Source of the DNA: G963665495 sp963677785
GTDB lineage: Bacteria > Desulfobacterota > Desulfovibrionia > Desulfovibrionales > Desulfovibrionaceae
Assembly (NCBI GenBank): GCA_963677785.2
Contig: CAXXDH010000002.1
Coordinates: 1,025,730 to 1,089,729, forward strand
Length of the DNA: 64,000 bases
Direction: 5' to 3'
Part shown: positions 42,646-50,932 of the stretch, piece after piece
How positions within the stretch are numbered: position 1 is the stretch's first letter
Layout: every line of letters starts with the position of its first letter
Position numbers and translations under genes: made by a program
The notes under the pieces: generated by a model
Seen by the model: only the letters and a program-made list of their open reading frames with translations
Databases searched by the model: none
What the model was told of the DNA's origin: nothing

Positions 42646-43530
42646 TTAAGGGACACGGGTGATTTCCGTGCCTATGCCTCCTTTGGTAAACAATTCGAGC
42701 AGCAGACAGTTTTCAAGCCTGCCGTCGATGATGTGCGCTTTTTCCACGCCCGCATCCAGTGCTTCCAGACAACATTTGATTTTGGGAATCATGCCGCCTT
42801 GAATGGTTCCATCCGCAATGGCGAGAGCGGCATTCTGCATATTCAAAGAAGAAATCAACTGACCTTCTTTGTTCAGTACGCCCTGGATATCCGTCAACAG
42901 AATCAAGCGCTTGGCCTTGAGGCTTGCAGCTAGAGCTCCAGCCACGGAATCGGCGTTGATGTTGTAGGTTTCGCCGTCCTCATCCACTCCCACGGGCGCG
43001 ATGACCGGAATGAAGCCATCCCGTTCGAGCGAATTGATCAGGGTGGAGGAGATATCAGTCACTTCGCCCACTTTTCCCAGGTCAATGATTTCTGGAGGGG
43101 CGTTTTTTTTGTCTTTGATCATTTCGAGTTTTCGCGCATGGATAAGCTGGCCGTCCTTTCCAGAAAGGCCGACCGCCTTGCCGCCTTGCTGGTTGAGCAA
43201 ATTGACTATTTGTTTGTTGACCTTGCCCACCAGGACCATTTCAACCACGTCCATGGTTGCCTCGTCCGTAACTCGCAGGCCTTCGCGAAACTGGCAGTTG
43301 ATGCCCAATGAATCAAGCATGCTGCCGATCTGCGGACCGCCGCCATGCACGATGATCGGATTCACGCCGATATATTTCAACAGGACGACATTACGGGCGA
43401 AAGCCTGTTTCAGGTTTTCGTCCGTCATCGCGTGTCCGCCGTATTTGATAACAACGCTTTGCCCATGAAAATTACGAATATAGGGCAGGGACTCCATCAA
43501 AAGCTTGGCGACACGCTTTGCTTTTTCCAT
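42646..43530 (-). CDS. argB: Acetylglutamate kinase
   Basis: The 294-residue protein starts at the ATG at 43530 (GAGGACC 8 bp upstream). ArgB phosphorylates N-acetylglutamate, the second step of arginine synthesis. The amino-acid kinase fold is shown by VVIKYGGHAM (Lys of the phosphate site), VHGGGPQIGSMLDSLGI, the acetylglutamate-binding GLSGKDGQLI, NINADSVAGALAASLKAKRLILLTDIQGV and GGMIPKIKCCLEAL. It follows hslU closely on the same strand, a pairing I associate with Desulfovibrio-type genomes. No other arg genes are in the window. Confidence 0.96.
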   Translation of the reverse strand: MEKAKRVAKLLMESLPYIRNFHGQSVVIKYGGHAMTDENLKQAFARNVVLLKYIGVNPIIVHGGGPQIGSMLDSLGINCQFREGLRVTDEATMDVVEMVLVGKVNKQIVNLLNQQGGKAVGLSGKDGQLIHARKLEMIKDKKNAPPEIIDLGKVGEVTDISSTLINSLERDGFIPVIAPVGVDEDGETYNINADSVAGALAASLKAKRLILLTDIQGVLNKEGQLISSLNMQNAALAIADGTIQGGMIPKIKCCLEALDAGVEKAHIIDGRLENCLLLELFTKGGIGTEITRVP

Positions 43531-43556
43531 TGCAAGGTCCTCACTGAGTTGCAAGA

Positions 43557-44936
43557 TTATAAAATATACCTGGACAGATCGCGATCTTCACGGACATCGG
43601 CTAGTTTTTCGCGGACATAGGCCGCGTCGACCTGGACTTGCGAACCGTCTTTGTCCGGGGCCTCGAAGGACAGATCCGTCAGAATTTTTTCAAAAAGCGT
43701 ATAGAGCCTGCGTGCGCCGATGTTTTCAGTTTCCATGTTGGTCAGTTCGGCAAAGGAGGCGATTTCCTCCAGGCCGTCCGGGCTGAAGGTAACGGTCACG
43801 CCTTCTGTTGCAAGCAAGGCCGCGTATTGTACCGTGAGGGCGTTTTTGGGCTCGGTGATGATCCGCAGGAATTCTTTTTTACCCAGGGGCTGCAGTTCCA
43901 CACGCAGAGGGAAGCGGCCCTGGAGTTCGGGGACCAGATCCGAGGGTTTGCTTACATGAAAGGCCCCAGCAGCAATAAACAGAATATGGTCCGTACGGAT
44001 CATTCCGTATTTCGTATTCACGACACAGCCCTCTACGATAGGCAGAAGGTCGCGCTGCACTCCTTCACGGGAAACATCGCTTTTAGCGCCCGCATTGGCA
44101 CTGCTGACGACTTTATCAATTTCATCAATGAAAATAATGCCGCTTTCTTCGACCCGTTCCTTGGCCTGTTCTGTCACCTTGTCCTGGTCGATAAGTTTGT
44201 CGCTTTCTTCCTGGATGAGAAGTTGATACGCGTCCTTGACCTTTATCTTGCGGCGCTTTTTTTTGTTGGGGAATACCCGGCTGAACATGTCGCGAAATTG
44301 CATTTCCATGTCCTCCATGCCCGGCATGGCCATGATTTCCATTTGAGGGGCCTGAACGCTGGCTTCGATTTCCACAACCCGGTCGTCCAGTTTGCTTTGC
44401 CGCCAGAGCTGACGCAGTTTTTCCCGGGTGCTGTCTGCACGATGGGGGGGATCCGCTTCACCTGCGGGAGAGACCTCAATGGCGTCAAGCTTGGAAAAAT
44501 CCGTATCGTCACGGCGTTTGCTCGAAGGCAGCAGCAGATCAAGCAATTTTTCTTCCGCATTATGTTCGGCTTTGATTTTGACCCGTTCGAGTTCATCGTT
44601 GCGGACCAGATTGACGCCGATTTCCATGAGATCGCGGATCATGGATTCCACATCGCGTCCGACATAGCCCACTTCGGTGAATTTGGTAGCCTCGACCTTA
44701 AAAAACGGAGCGCCGGAAAGTTTGGAAAGTCTCCGGGCGATTTCCGTTTTTCCCACTCCGGTGGGGCCGATCATTATTATGTTTTTCGGGGCGATTTCTT
44801 CACGCAGCTCCGGATCGAGCTGGCGGCGGCGCCAGCGGTTGCGCATGGCAATGGCCACCATGCGTTTGGCCTGCTCCTGGCCTATGATGAATTTATCTAG
44901 CTCTGAAACGATTTCTCGTGGTGTCAGGGTACTCAT
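43557..44936 (-). CDS. hslU: HslU (ClpY), ATPase subunit of the HslUV protease
   Basis: The 459-residue AAA+ unfoldase begins TPREIVSELDKFIIGQEQAK. It has Walker A MIGPTGVGKTEIARRL, the pore motif TEVGYVGRDVESMIRDL, an intermediate I-domain (about 110-235), Walker B GIIFIDEIDKV, and the sensor-2 region ENIGARRLYTLFEKI. The C-terminal SRYIL tail is the peptide that inserts into HslV to activate it. HslV is not adjacent, so the peptidase subunit must be elsewhere. It is followed by argB, and 267 bp without a gene separate it from htrA upstream. Confidence 0.97.
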   Translation of the reverse strand: MSTLTPREIVSELDKFIIGQEQAKRMVAIAMRNRWRRRQLDPELREEIAPKNIIMIGPTGVGKTEIARRLSKLSGAPFFKVEATKFTEVGYVGRDVESMIRDLMEIGVNLVRNDELERVKIKAEHNAEEKLLDLLLPSSKRRDDTDFSKLDAIEVSPAGEADPPHRADSTREKLRQLWRQSKLDDRVVEIEASVQAPQMEIMAMPGMEDMEMQFRDMFSRVFPNKKKRRKIKVKDAYQLLIQEESDKLIDQDKVTEQAKERVEESGIIFIDEIDKVVSSANAGAKSDVSREGVQRDLLPIVEGCVVNTKYGMIRTDHILFIAAGAFHVSKPSDLVPELQGRFPLRVELQPLGKKEFLRIITEPKNALTVQYAALLATEGVTVTFSPDGLEEIASFAELTNMETENIGARRLYTLFEKILTDLSFEAPDKDGSQVQVDAAYVREKLADVREDRDLSRYIL

Positions 44937-45203
44937 AAAATAACTCCAAAACGCTATTGCTGTTTATGGGCGGGTCTTTGCGCCCGCTCCCGAGCCATGC
45001 GCAGCCTGTTCGTCGATGGCAAAGCCTAAAGAACAACTCAGTGTAGTATAAAAAAATTCGCATTGGGCATCAAAAGCCGGAAGAGACCAAAGGTTCCTGT
45101 GGCAAGCGTCTTAATCATGGTGTTCAAAGAATGCAAGAGGCGGCCGCGTATTAAGCAAGCAAAGACATGTTGGAATACGGTCTCCGGAATAATAAATCTA
45201 TTA

Positions 45204-46634
45204 TCATTTCAAGGGAATAGTCCGAAAAATATTCTGTTTGCGACGTTTAATTAAAAGCATGACTACACCTTTTTTCCGGCCGTCCGTATTTAGTACCTGG
45301 TCAAACTCTTGGACCGTGTTGACAGGATGCTGATTGATTTCCAGGATAACGTCTCCGGGCTCAACATCGGATTCCTCGGCTTTGGAGGCCTCATCCACCT
45401 CGGTCACGAGTAGTCCGCGTGTTTTTTCAAGGCCCAGGGCGTCTGCTTCGTCCTGGGTCACTGGCCGTATGCTCAAGCCGAGCGTATCCTCGCGTGTTTC
45501 CGTATCGAAATTTTGATCCGTGTTGTCCGACAGGGAGTCGAGGTTCCGTTCTCCCAGCGCTACAGTGAAAGAAAGGGTTTTTCCTTTGCGCCAGACAGTG
45601 ATTTTAGTGGTTTTTCCAGGATCAATGGCCGCAATAAGATGCAACAACTCGTTGGAATCATCCACAGGAGTGTCGTTGATGGCTGTAATGACGTCGCCTG
45701 TCTCTATTCCCGCCTGTTGAGCGGGTTGTCCGTCCAGCACAGAGGCCACCAGGGCGCCGTGGGGTTTCTTGAGCCCCAGAACCTTGGCAGAGCCCTTGTC
45801 CACATCCTGAATGGAAACGCCAAGCCACCCGCGTTGCACTTTTTTCTTGGTACGGAGTTCGTTGATTATCTTTTTAACCATATTGCTGGGGATGGCAAAG
45901 CCTATTCCCTGACCGCTGGCAACAATGGCCGTATTGACTCCGACGACCTTGCCGTTAAGGTTGAGAAGCGGACCGCCGCTGTTGCCGGGGTTGATGGAGG
46001 CATCCGTCTGAATATAATCATCAAAAGCGCCGGATCCGAGAATTCTGCCTTTGGCGCTGACAATGCCGGCTGTGACGGTGGAAGACAATCCAAAAGGGTT
46101 TCCAATGGCCATAACCCATTGTCCCACCCTGAGGTCGTCCGAATCGCCGAATTCCAGGACCGGAAGCTTGTTTTTGACCTCAATTTTCAACAGAGCCAAA
46201 TCGGTTTCCTCATCGCGGCCGATAACTTTGGCGTCAACCGATTCATAATCTTTTTCTTTGCCCTTGAGGTTGACTTTGACCTCTTCGGCATCGGAGATTA
46301 CGTGAAAATTGGTGACGATGTAGCCGTCTTCGGAAATGATGAATCCGGACCCCAGCGAACTTTCCTTGTGGGGCTTTTGAGGGGATTGGAAAAATTTTTG
46401 AAATTTATCGAAAAAATCGTCGAATGGAGCATCCTGGTCACGGTATTTGAACAGATCTTCAAGATCGCTGCCGTCTTCGACGAGTTTGACGGTACTGATA
46501 TTGACTACCGCGGGACTGCATTCTTCGGCAAGTTCAATCAAGTCAGGAAGACCCGTGGCAGTGGTGCAGGAAGCGATACTCAGAAAACTGCATAGCAGCA
46601 GCGATACCAGGGCAAGCGGAAAAAAACGATTCAT
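45204..46634 (-). CDS. htrA: Periplasmic Do/DegP-type serine protease (HtrA)
   Basis: The 476-residue protein starts at the ATG at 46634 (AGGAG 6 bp upstream). The signal peptide ends near SIASC, possibly a lipoprotein-type site. The trypsin-like domain carries H111 in YIVTNFHVI, D145 in ETDLALL and S219 in PGNSGGPLLN. Two PDZ domains follow (about 280-370 and 385-470, with GWLGVSIQDV and GLLVTEVDEAS). It degrades or refolds damaged envelope proteins. It is probably monocistronic; the 3' gap to hslU has no clear terminator. Confidence 0.95.
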   Translation of the reverse strand: MNRFFPLALVSLLLCSFLSIASCTTATGLPDLIELAEECSPAVVNISTVKLVEDGSDLEDLFKYRDQDAPFDDFFDKFQKFFQSPQKPHKESSLGSGFIISEDGYIVTNFHVISDAEEVKVNLKGKEKDYESVDAKVIGRDEETDLALLKIEVKNKLPVLEFGDSDDLRVGQWVMAIGNPFGLSSTVTAGIVSAKGRILGSGAFDDYIQTDASINPGNSGGPLLNLNGKVVGVNTAIVASGQGIGFAIPSNMVKKIINELRTKKKVQRGWLGVSIQDVDKGSAKVLGLKKPHGALVASVLDGQPAQQAGIETGDVITAINDTPVDDSNELLHLIAAIDPGKTTKITVWRKGKTLSFTVALGERNLDSLSDNTDQNFDTETREDTLGLSIRPVTQDEADALGLEKTRGLLVTEVDEASKAEESDVEPGDVILEINQHPVNTVQEFDQVLNTDGRKKGVVMLLIKRRKQNIFRTIPLK

Positions 46635-46802
46635 GCAACGCTCCTGAACGGATGACTTTGAAAACCGGACACACCCGCAAAAAATCAAGTGCGTCACAGT
46701 CTTAAAAAATTATTATACTATACGGCTCCCTCCTTGTTTGTAAACTCTCATTTTCGAGGTACGACCGAATCGGTTGATTCGTGCGGTTGCAGAGGCCACC
46801 CG

Positions 46803-47111
46803 TCAGTCGAGCAGCCCCACAAGCTTGAACACACGTTCGGGATCGAAAGTCTGATGAACCTGTTCCAGGTCTTTCTGCGACGCGCTTTGCACCTGTTCCA
46901 AAAGCTTCAATGCCGTCTCGCTGTCTACGGCGTCCGCCTCGGGAAACTCATTTTGATAGCGTTTCATGGCCTGGGCACCGATGGCAATTACGTCGTCGGC
47001 CTGCTGTTTGTTGAGCGACGCGGAAGCGTGTGTCTCCACTGTTTCGTCTTCGACGTCAATAGAAATGCCGGCTTGTTTCAACAACGTATCGAGAGGTTGG
47101 ATGCCATTCAT
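46803..47111 (-). CDS. Small acidic protein of unknown function
   Basis: The 102-residue protein has a strong RBS (GAGGAGGCTTCC immediately before ATG). It is acidic and Ala/Gln-rich with predicted helices (NKQQADDVIAIGAQAMKRYQ, ETALKLLEQVQSASQKDLEQ) and a C-terminal FDPERVFKLVGLLD. It has no signal peptide or TM. I do not recognise the family. It lies 28 bp downstream of another small unknown gene whose leader shares the GGAGGCTTCC sequence, suggesting a two-gene unit. Confidence 0.65.
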   Translation of the reverse strand: MNGIQPLDTLLKQAGISIDVEDETVETHASASLNKQQADDVIAIGAQAMKRYQNEFPEADAVDSETALKLLEQVQSASQKDLEQVHQTFDPERVFKLVGLLD

Positions 47112-47139
47112 GGAAGCCTCCTCGGATGGATATCCAGAA

Positions 47140-47493
47140 TTAGTTTATAAATTTCGAATCAACCGGCATGTTTTGTAGATACGCGGTAAACTCCCTTGAT
47201 GTGGATTCTTCAACCAGAATCTGACAACGTACGCCGCATTTGCTCAGTTTGAGCATAAGCTTATCGTAGTCACGTTTCTGGTCGTTGTTAAGCATGCTCG
47301 TAAAATTGTTGTCGTTCAGGATGTTCAGCAATTCACGCGTTACTCCTGCCAATTCGTGATATTCGTTGAATATTTTTTGTTCCATTCCTTTTTTCTTGAT
47401 GTCGTTCAACACAACCTGGCGCAACTCTTTCTTCATTTTATTCAAGAGTTTCAGTTGCTTGTTCTTGGATTCGGAATGTATTGCCTGTTTCAT
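47140..47493 (-). CDS. Small basic helical protein of unknown function
   Basis: The 117-residue protein has a strong RBS (CGGAGGCTTCCC before ATG). It is Lys/Asn/Leu-rich and likely all-helical (NKQLKLLNKMKKELRQVVL, LTRELLNILND-like stretch), with one pair of cysteines near the C-terminus (KCGVRCQILVEES). It has no signal peptide or TM. Charge is opposite to its downstream partner, so the two products could interact; that is inference. The family is not recognised. Confidence 0.65.
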   Translation of the reverse strand: MKQAIHSESKNKQLKLLNKMKKELRQVVLNDIKKKGMEQKIFNEYHELAGVTRELLNILNDNNFTSMLNNDQKRDYDKLMLKLSKCGVRCQILVEESTSREFTAYLQNMPVDSKFIN

Positions 47494-47663
47494 GGGAAGC
47501 CTCCGGCGTAGTGGGGTTGTAGAGCAAAGGCGCTCATGTCGTGTCTCGCGTTAAGCTTAGCGAGGAATATGCCAAGAGGTAATTTTGTTATAATTATAAG
47601 CGGATATAAATAATAGGGAGGTGTTTTTGAAGAGCAAGGTCAAATTTTCGTCTCAGGAGAGCA

Positions 47664-47691
47664 TAAAAAAAGGCGCATTGAACAATGCGCC
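47664..47691 (-). terminator. Second intrinsic terminator after the 27-codon ORF
   Basis: A perfect 9-bp stem GGCGCATTG/CAATGCGCC (arms 47672-47680 and 47683-47691) is followed on the minus strand by TTTTTTTATGC. Confidence 0.85.
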
Positions 47692-47694
47692 GTC

Positions 47695-47723
47695 AAAAAA
47701 ACAAACCGGGAGCCAGACTCCCG
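47695..47723 (-). terminator. First intrinsic terminator after the 27-codon ORF
   Basis: Stem CGGGAG/CTCCCG (47723-47718 and 47712-47707) with a 5-base loop, then GTTTGTTTTTTTG on the minus strand, 10 bp after the stop codon of the small ORF. Confidence 0.8.
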
Positions 47724-47732
47724 CGACAATGC

Positions 47733-47816
47733 TCAGCATTTGTCGCCGAACTGTTTGATATGTCGCAATCCCCAAAGAACCGCGAACAAACCGAGAAATA
47801 CCCAAAAAAAGCTCAT
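47733..47816 (-). CDS. 27-residue putative membrane peptide
   Basis: The product MSFFWVFLGLFAVLWGLRHI-KQFGDKC is one hydrophobic segment (residues 2-17) followed by a basic tail ending in Cys. AGGGAG precedes the ATG by 6 bp. A sigma-70-like promoter (47858-47886) and two intrinsic terminators bracket it, so it has everything needed for independent expression as a transcript of about 180 nt. It could resemble the very small accessory subunits of membrane complexes or regulatory membrane peptides, but the function is unknown. A longer overlapping frame (77 codons) lacks an RBS and is not favoured. Confidence 0.6.
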   Translation of the reverse strand: MSFFWVFLGLFAVLWGLRHIKQFGDKC

Positions 47817-47857
47817 GACGATCTCCCTGTGAAAAACGTGTAAAAACGGTCTGATGG

Positions 47858-47886
47858 AACCTAGCCAAAAACGCATTGTCTGGCAA
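47858..47886 (-). promoter_or_regulatory. Sigma-70-type promoter for the 27-codon ORF
   Basis: On the minus strand TTGCCA (47886-47881), a 17-bp spacer and TAGGTT (47863-47858). The start codon at 47816 would be about 35 nt from the transcription start. Confidence 0.5.
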
Positions 47887-47958
47887 GCGCGCGAGTGTGT
47901 GTTGCGGTTGTGCTTTGTCCGTTCAAAGGCGCGTCTGTTGAGGCGGCAGGGCGCTATA

Positions 47959-49629
47959 CTATTCTTTTTCCCGCAATTCCCGTTTCAACACCTTGCCGAC
48001 AAAGCTTTTGGGCAAAGAATCCCTGAATTCTAGCTGCTTGGGTACTTTGTAACCAGCAAGTTTTTGTCTGCAGAAGCCGATCACATCTGCCTTGGTCAGA
48101 TTTGCCCCAGCTTCGGGAACAAGAAAACATTTGATGGTTTCACCTCTGGTCGCATGCGGGACACCAATGATCACGGCCTCAAGGATATCCGGATGCTGTA
48201 ACAGAACCTCTTCAATTTCACGGGGGTAGACATTGAATCCCGCAGTGATGATCAAATCTTTTTTACGGTCGATGATATAAAAATAGCCCTGCTCATCCAT
48301 GGTGGCGATATCGCCGGTACGCAGCCAGCCATCCTGAAGCACTTCGGCCGTGGCGTCCGGTCGTTTCCAATACTCCTTCATGACCTGCGGTCCTTTGATC
48401 AATAGTTCGCCAGGAGTATTGGGGGGGAGGTCCTGGTCTGTATCCAGGTCGACGATACGTACGTCGGTATCCGGAAAGGGCAGGCCGATGCTGCCAATCT
48501 TATGCTCCCCCTGAAGCGGATTGAAGTGCGTAATTGGAGAGGCTTCCGTCAGGCCGTAGCCTTCGATTATTTCCCCGTGCGTCAGGTCATTAAAGCGTTT
48601 GATTCCTTCCAGCGGCATAGGCGCTGATCCGGAAATCAGATAATTGATGGATGACAGATTGAATTTTGAGATGTCCTTCTGCTGCATCAGAGCGAGATAA
48701 ATGGAAGGCGTCCCAGGGAAAATAGTCGGCTGCAGTTTGTCAGTGATGTCCAGAATATCTTTTGGGACGAATCTGGGGAAAGGCAACAATGTGGCGGCAA
48801 AAGAAGTGGGGAAGCACAGGCAGACCGTCAGTCCGTAGACATGAAAATAGGGCAGAAGCCCGAGCAACAGTTCATGGCTTGTCAATTTTCCGACACTGTG
48901 CAGCATGGTCCGGCATTGTTGTACGTTTGCCGCAAGATTGAAATGAGTGAGCACCACGCCTTTGGATTGTCCAGTCGTCCCTCCGGTATACTGGAGAAGA
49001 GCCGGAGATGAGCGAGGATTCTCCAGGGGAACCGACATGCGCTTTTTTCCACGCAGCAATTCGGACCAGGGAAAAATGTCATGCTTATTGAATGCCGGAG
49101 GTTCGAGGTGGTTTTCCCGCCTGGCCCGAAACCGGTACAACTGCTTGATGGGGAATCTAAGCCCGTCCGCCACACTGGTGAAAAAAAAGGTTTTGATGCC
49201 AAGCTGTTCGCGCAGTGCGTTGATTTTGGGCCAGAGTATGTCCAGCGCAATCATGAATTTGGCGCCGGAATCGTTGATTTGATGCAGCAGCTCGGTTTCC
49301 ATGTAGAGCGGATTGGTCATGACCACTATGCCGCCGGCTTTCAACACTCCCCAAAAAGCTAATATTGTTTGCGGGAGATTGGGCAGCATAATCGACACGC
49401 GGTCGCCGGGCTTGAGGCCATATTTCTGCAGGTTGGCTGCCAGGACTTCCGAGAGGAATTTGAGTTTGCGGTAGCTTATTTTGTAATTACGAAAAATCAG
49501 TGCGTTGCGATCAGGGTGTGCAGCCGCGGACCGATCCAGAAATTCATAGAGGGCGATATCTTCGTAGTCGATATGGCGCGGTACTTCAGCGTCATAGCTT
49601 GCGTACCAGGGACGTTCGGTATGGCTCAT
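47959..49629 (-). CDS. fadD: Long-chain fatty-acid-CoA ligase
   Basis: The 556-residue protein starts at the ATG at 49629 (SHTERPWYASYDAEVP, a typical FadD beginning). Adenylate-forming enzyme motifs are LLQYTGGTTGQSKGVVLTHF (P-loop A3), EGYGLTEASPITHFNP (A5), DGWLRTGDIATMDEQGYFYI (A7) and YPREIEEVLLQHP with the later Lys region. It activates fatty acids to acyl-CoA via acyl-AMP. No thiolase or dehydrogenase genes adjoin, so use in phospholipid or complex lipid synthesis is as likely as beta-oxidation. It is divergent from a DUF3089 hydrolase. Confidence 0.93.
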   Translation of the reverse strand: MSHTERPWYASYDAEVPRHIDYEDIALYEFLDRSAAAHPDRNALIFRNYKISYRKLKFLSEVLAANLQKYGLKPGDRVSIMLPNLPQTILAFWGVLKAGGIVVMTNPLYMETELLHQINDSGAKFMIALDILWPKINALREQLGIKTFFFTSVADGLRFPIKQLYRFRARRENHLEPPAFNKHDIFPWSELLRGKKRMSVPLENPRSSPALLQYTGGTTGQSKGVVLTHFNLAANVQQCRTMLHSVGKLTSHELLLGLLPYFHVYGLTVCLCFPTSFAATLLPFPRFVPKDILDITDKLQPTIFPGTPSIYLALMQQKDISKFNLSSINYLISGSAPMPLEGIKRFNDLTHGEIIEGYGLTEASPITHFNPLQGEHKIGSIGLPFPDTDVRIVDLDTDQDLPPNTPGELLIKGPQVMKEYWKRPDATAEVLQDGWLRTGDIATMDEQGYFYIIDRKKDLIITAGFNVYPREIEEVLLQHPDILEAVIIGVPHATRGETIKCFLVPEAGANLTKADVIGFCRQKLAGYKVPKQLEFRDSLPKSFVGKVLKRELREKE

Positions 49630-49783
49630 GAAAGTAGTATGGAAAATCTCGTATTGTTTTCGCCGGCCCGCCTCAAAGTCCAAGAGAAAATCAGGCAACT
49701 CGAAGGTGCCGTGACGTCTGGAATAAGCCGACTGAATCAGTACTGTTGCAAAATGATTCGGCTTCCACTACAACAAAAGCGTT

Positions 49784-50788
49784 ATGAAAAGCAAGGTCAT
49801 TTTCCTTATCACCTTGGTCTGGATTGGAGTATGCTTCTGGGAAGTTCCAGTCCAGTCCAAGCCGGAGCTTCCGCCTCTGGACCAGGTGAGCGTTCCCAAA
49901 GCGTTGGATTATGCGCAGCCGAAGAGCTGGCTTGCTTTACCCGCCAATCCCAACCGGTTTGCTGTGGACGTTTTTTGGGTTTATCCTACAGTACCCTGCG
50001 AAAAGCCGGTCTGGATCATGAATCCGACAGCAAGAGCGCACCGAACGGCTGCGCATCATACGCTTGTTTCCCAGGCCAGTGTGTTTGATCACCATACAAA
50101 TATCTATGCGCCATTATACAGGCAAATGAGTATGGAGGGGCTCTCGTTGCCGGAATCCAAGCGCGAATTGTTGCTTCGCTACGGAGAAGATGATGTCTGG
50201 CGGGCTTTGCAGTTTTATCTGAAGCAATATAATAAAGGAAAACCTTTTATTCTTGCAGGTCATAGCCAGGGATCGAATATTCTGGCCCGGCTGGTGATGC
50301 ATCACTGGGGTAAAACGGGCGTGGATAAACGCCTGGTGGCTGGTTATTTGATAGGCTGGTCCATTACCGCGCAGGATTTAAAATGTAATCCAGGAATGAA
50401 AATGTGCCGTTCGGCCAGTCAGATTGGTTGTTTCATCAGTTACAACTGCGTTGCGGCCGGACGCCAAAAGTTCGCTCCAACGATTCTTCCCGGAGCGCTA
50501 GTCGTCAATCCGTTGTCTTGGCAAATCGACGCTGCACTCGTACCCGCCAAGAAAAATCTGGGTGCCGTATTTTTTTCCGAGGATGGGAAAAGGACAGTAC
50601 GTCCGCATTTTACTTCCGCAAAGGCAGCAGGAGGAGGCCTGGTGGTCAAGCCTGCCGATCCTGCACTGGTGGCTTCATCAACTGACTCTTTTCCGGAGGG
50701 GGTGTACCATTGTTATGATTACGCCCTGTTTTATGAAAATATCAAGGAAAACGCCTCAGAACGAATCAGCGCCTTTACACATCAGTAA
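49784..50788 (+). CDS. Secreted DUF3089 alpha/beta-hydrolase
   Basis: The 334-residue protein has a signal peptide (about 1-25, ending VQSK). The alpha/beta-hydrolase nucleophile elbow is GHSQGSNILARL (Ser at about residue 155), with VDVFWVYPTV near the N-terminus and a C-terminal HCYDYALFYENIK containing a likely catalytic His/Asp region. DUF3089 proteins are predicted lipases or esterases without established substrates. It is probably periplasmic. Several paired cysteines (CNPGMKMC, GCFISYNC) suggest disulphides. It stands alone between fadD and the deoxyhypusine-synthase-like gene. Confidence 0.82.
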   Translation: MKSKVIFLITLVWIGVCFWEVPVQSKPELPPLDQVSVPKALDYAQPKSWLALPANPNRFAVDVFWVYPTVPCEKPVWIMNPTARAHRTAAHHTLVSQASVFDHHTNIYAPLYRQMSMEGLSLPESKRELLLRYGEDDVWRALQFYLKQYNKGKPFILAGHSQGSNILARLVMHHWGKTGVDKRLVAGYLIGWSITAQDLKCNPGMKMCRSASQIGCFISYNCVAAGRQKFAPTILPGALVVNPLSWQIDAALVPAKKNLGAVFFSEDGKRTVRPHFTSAKAAGGGLVVKPADPALVASSTDSFPEGVYHCYDYALFYENIKENASERISAFTHQ

Positions 50789-50932
50789 GTTTCGGTTTCC
50801 CTTCTCTTGATTCAGAGTATGCCATCCGGTGCCGTATCCGGGCCCCTGCCTTTTTCGGCCAAAGTCTTTATTTACTTTAGTAACAGGATTTGTATATGAA
50901 ATGTACGTAATTTAATTCCATTAGGAGGATCT

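Noticed and set aside
43638..44900. 420-codon frame antisense to hslU
   Set aside because: It is a shadow of the high-GC hslU codons; hslU carries all family motifs.
45513..46595. 360-codon frame antisense to htrA
   Set aside because: It lies entirely within the htrA gene, whose catalytic triad and PDZ domains are intact, and it has no supporting features of its own.
47653..47886. 77-codon minus-strand frame overlapping the 27-codon ORF
   Set aside because: It would run through the two intrinsic terminators and has no RBS; the 27-codon frame has an RBS, a promoter and correctly placed terminators.
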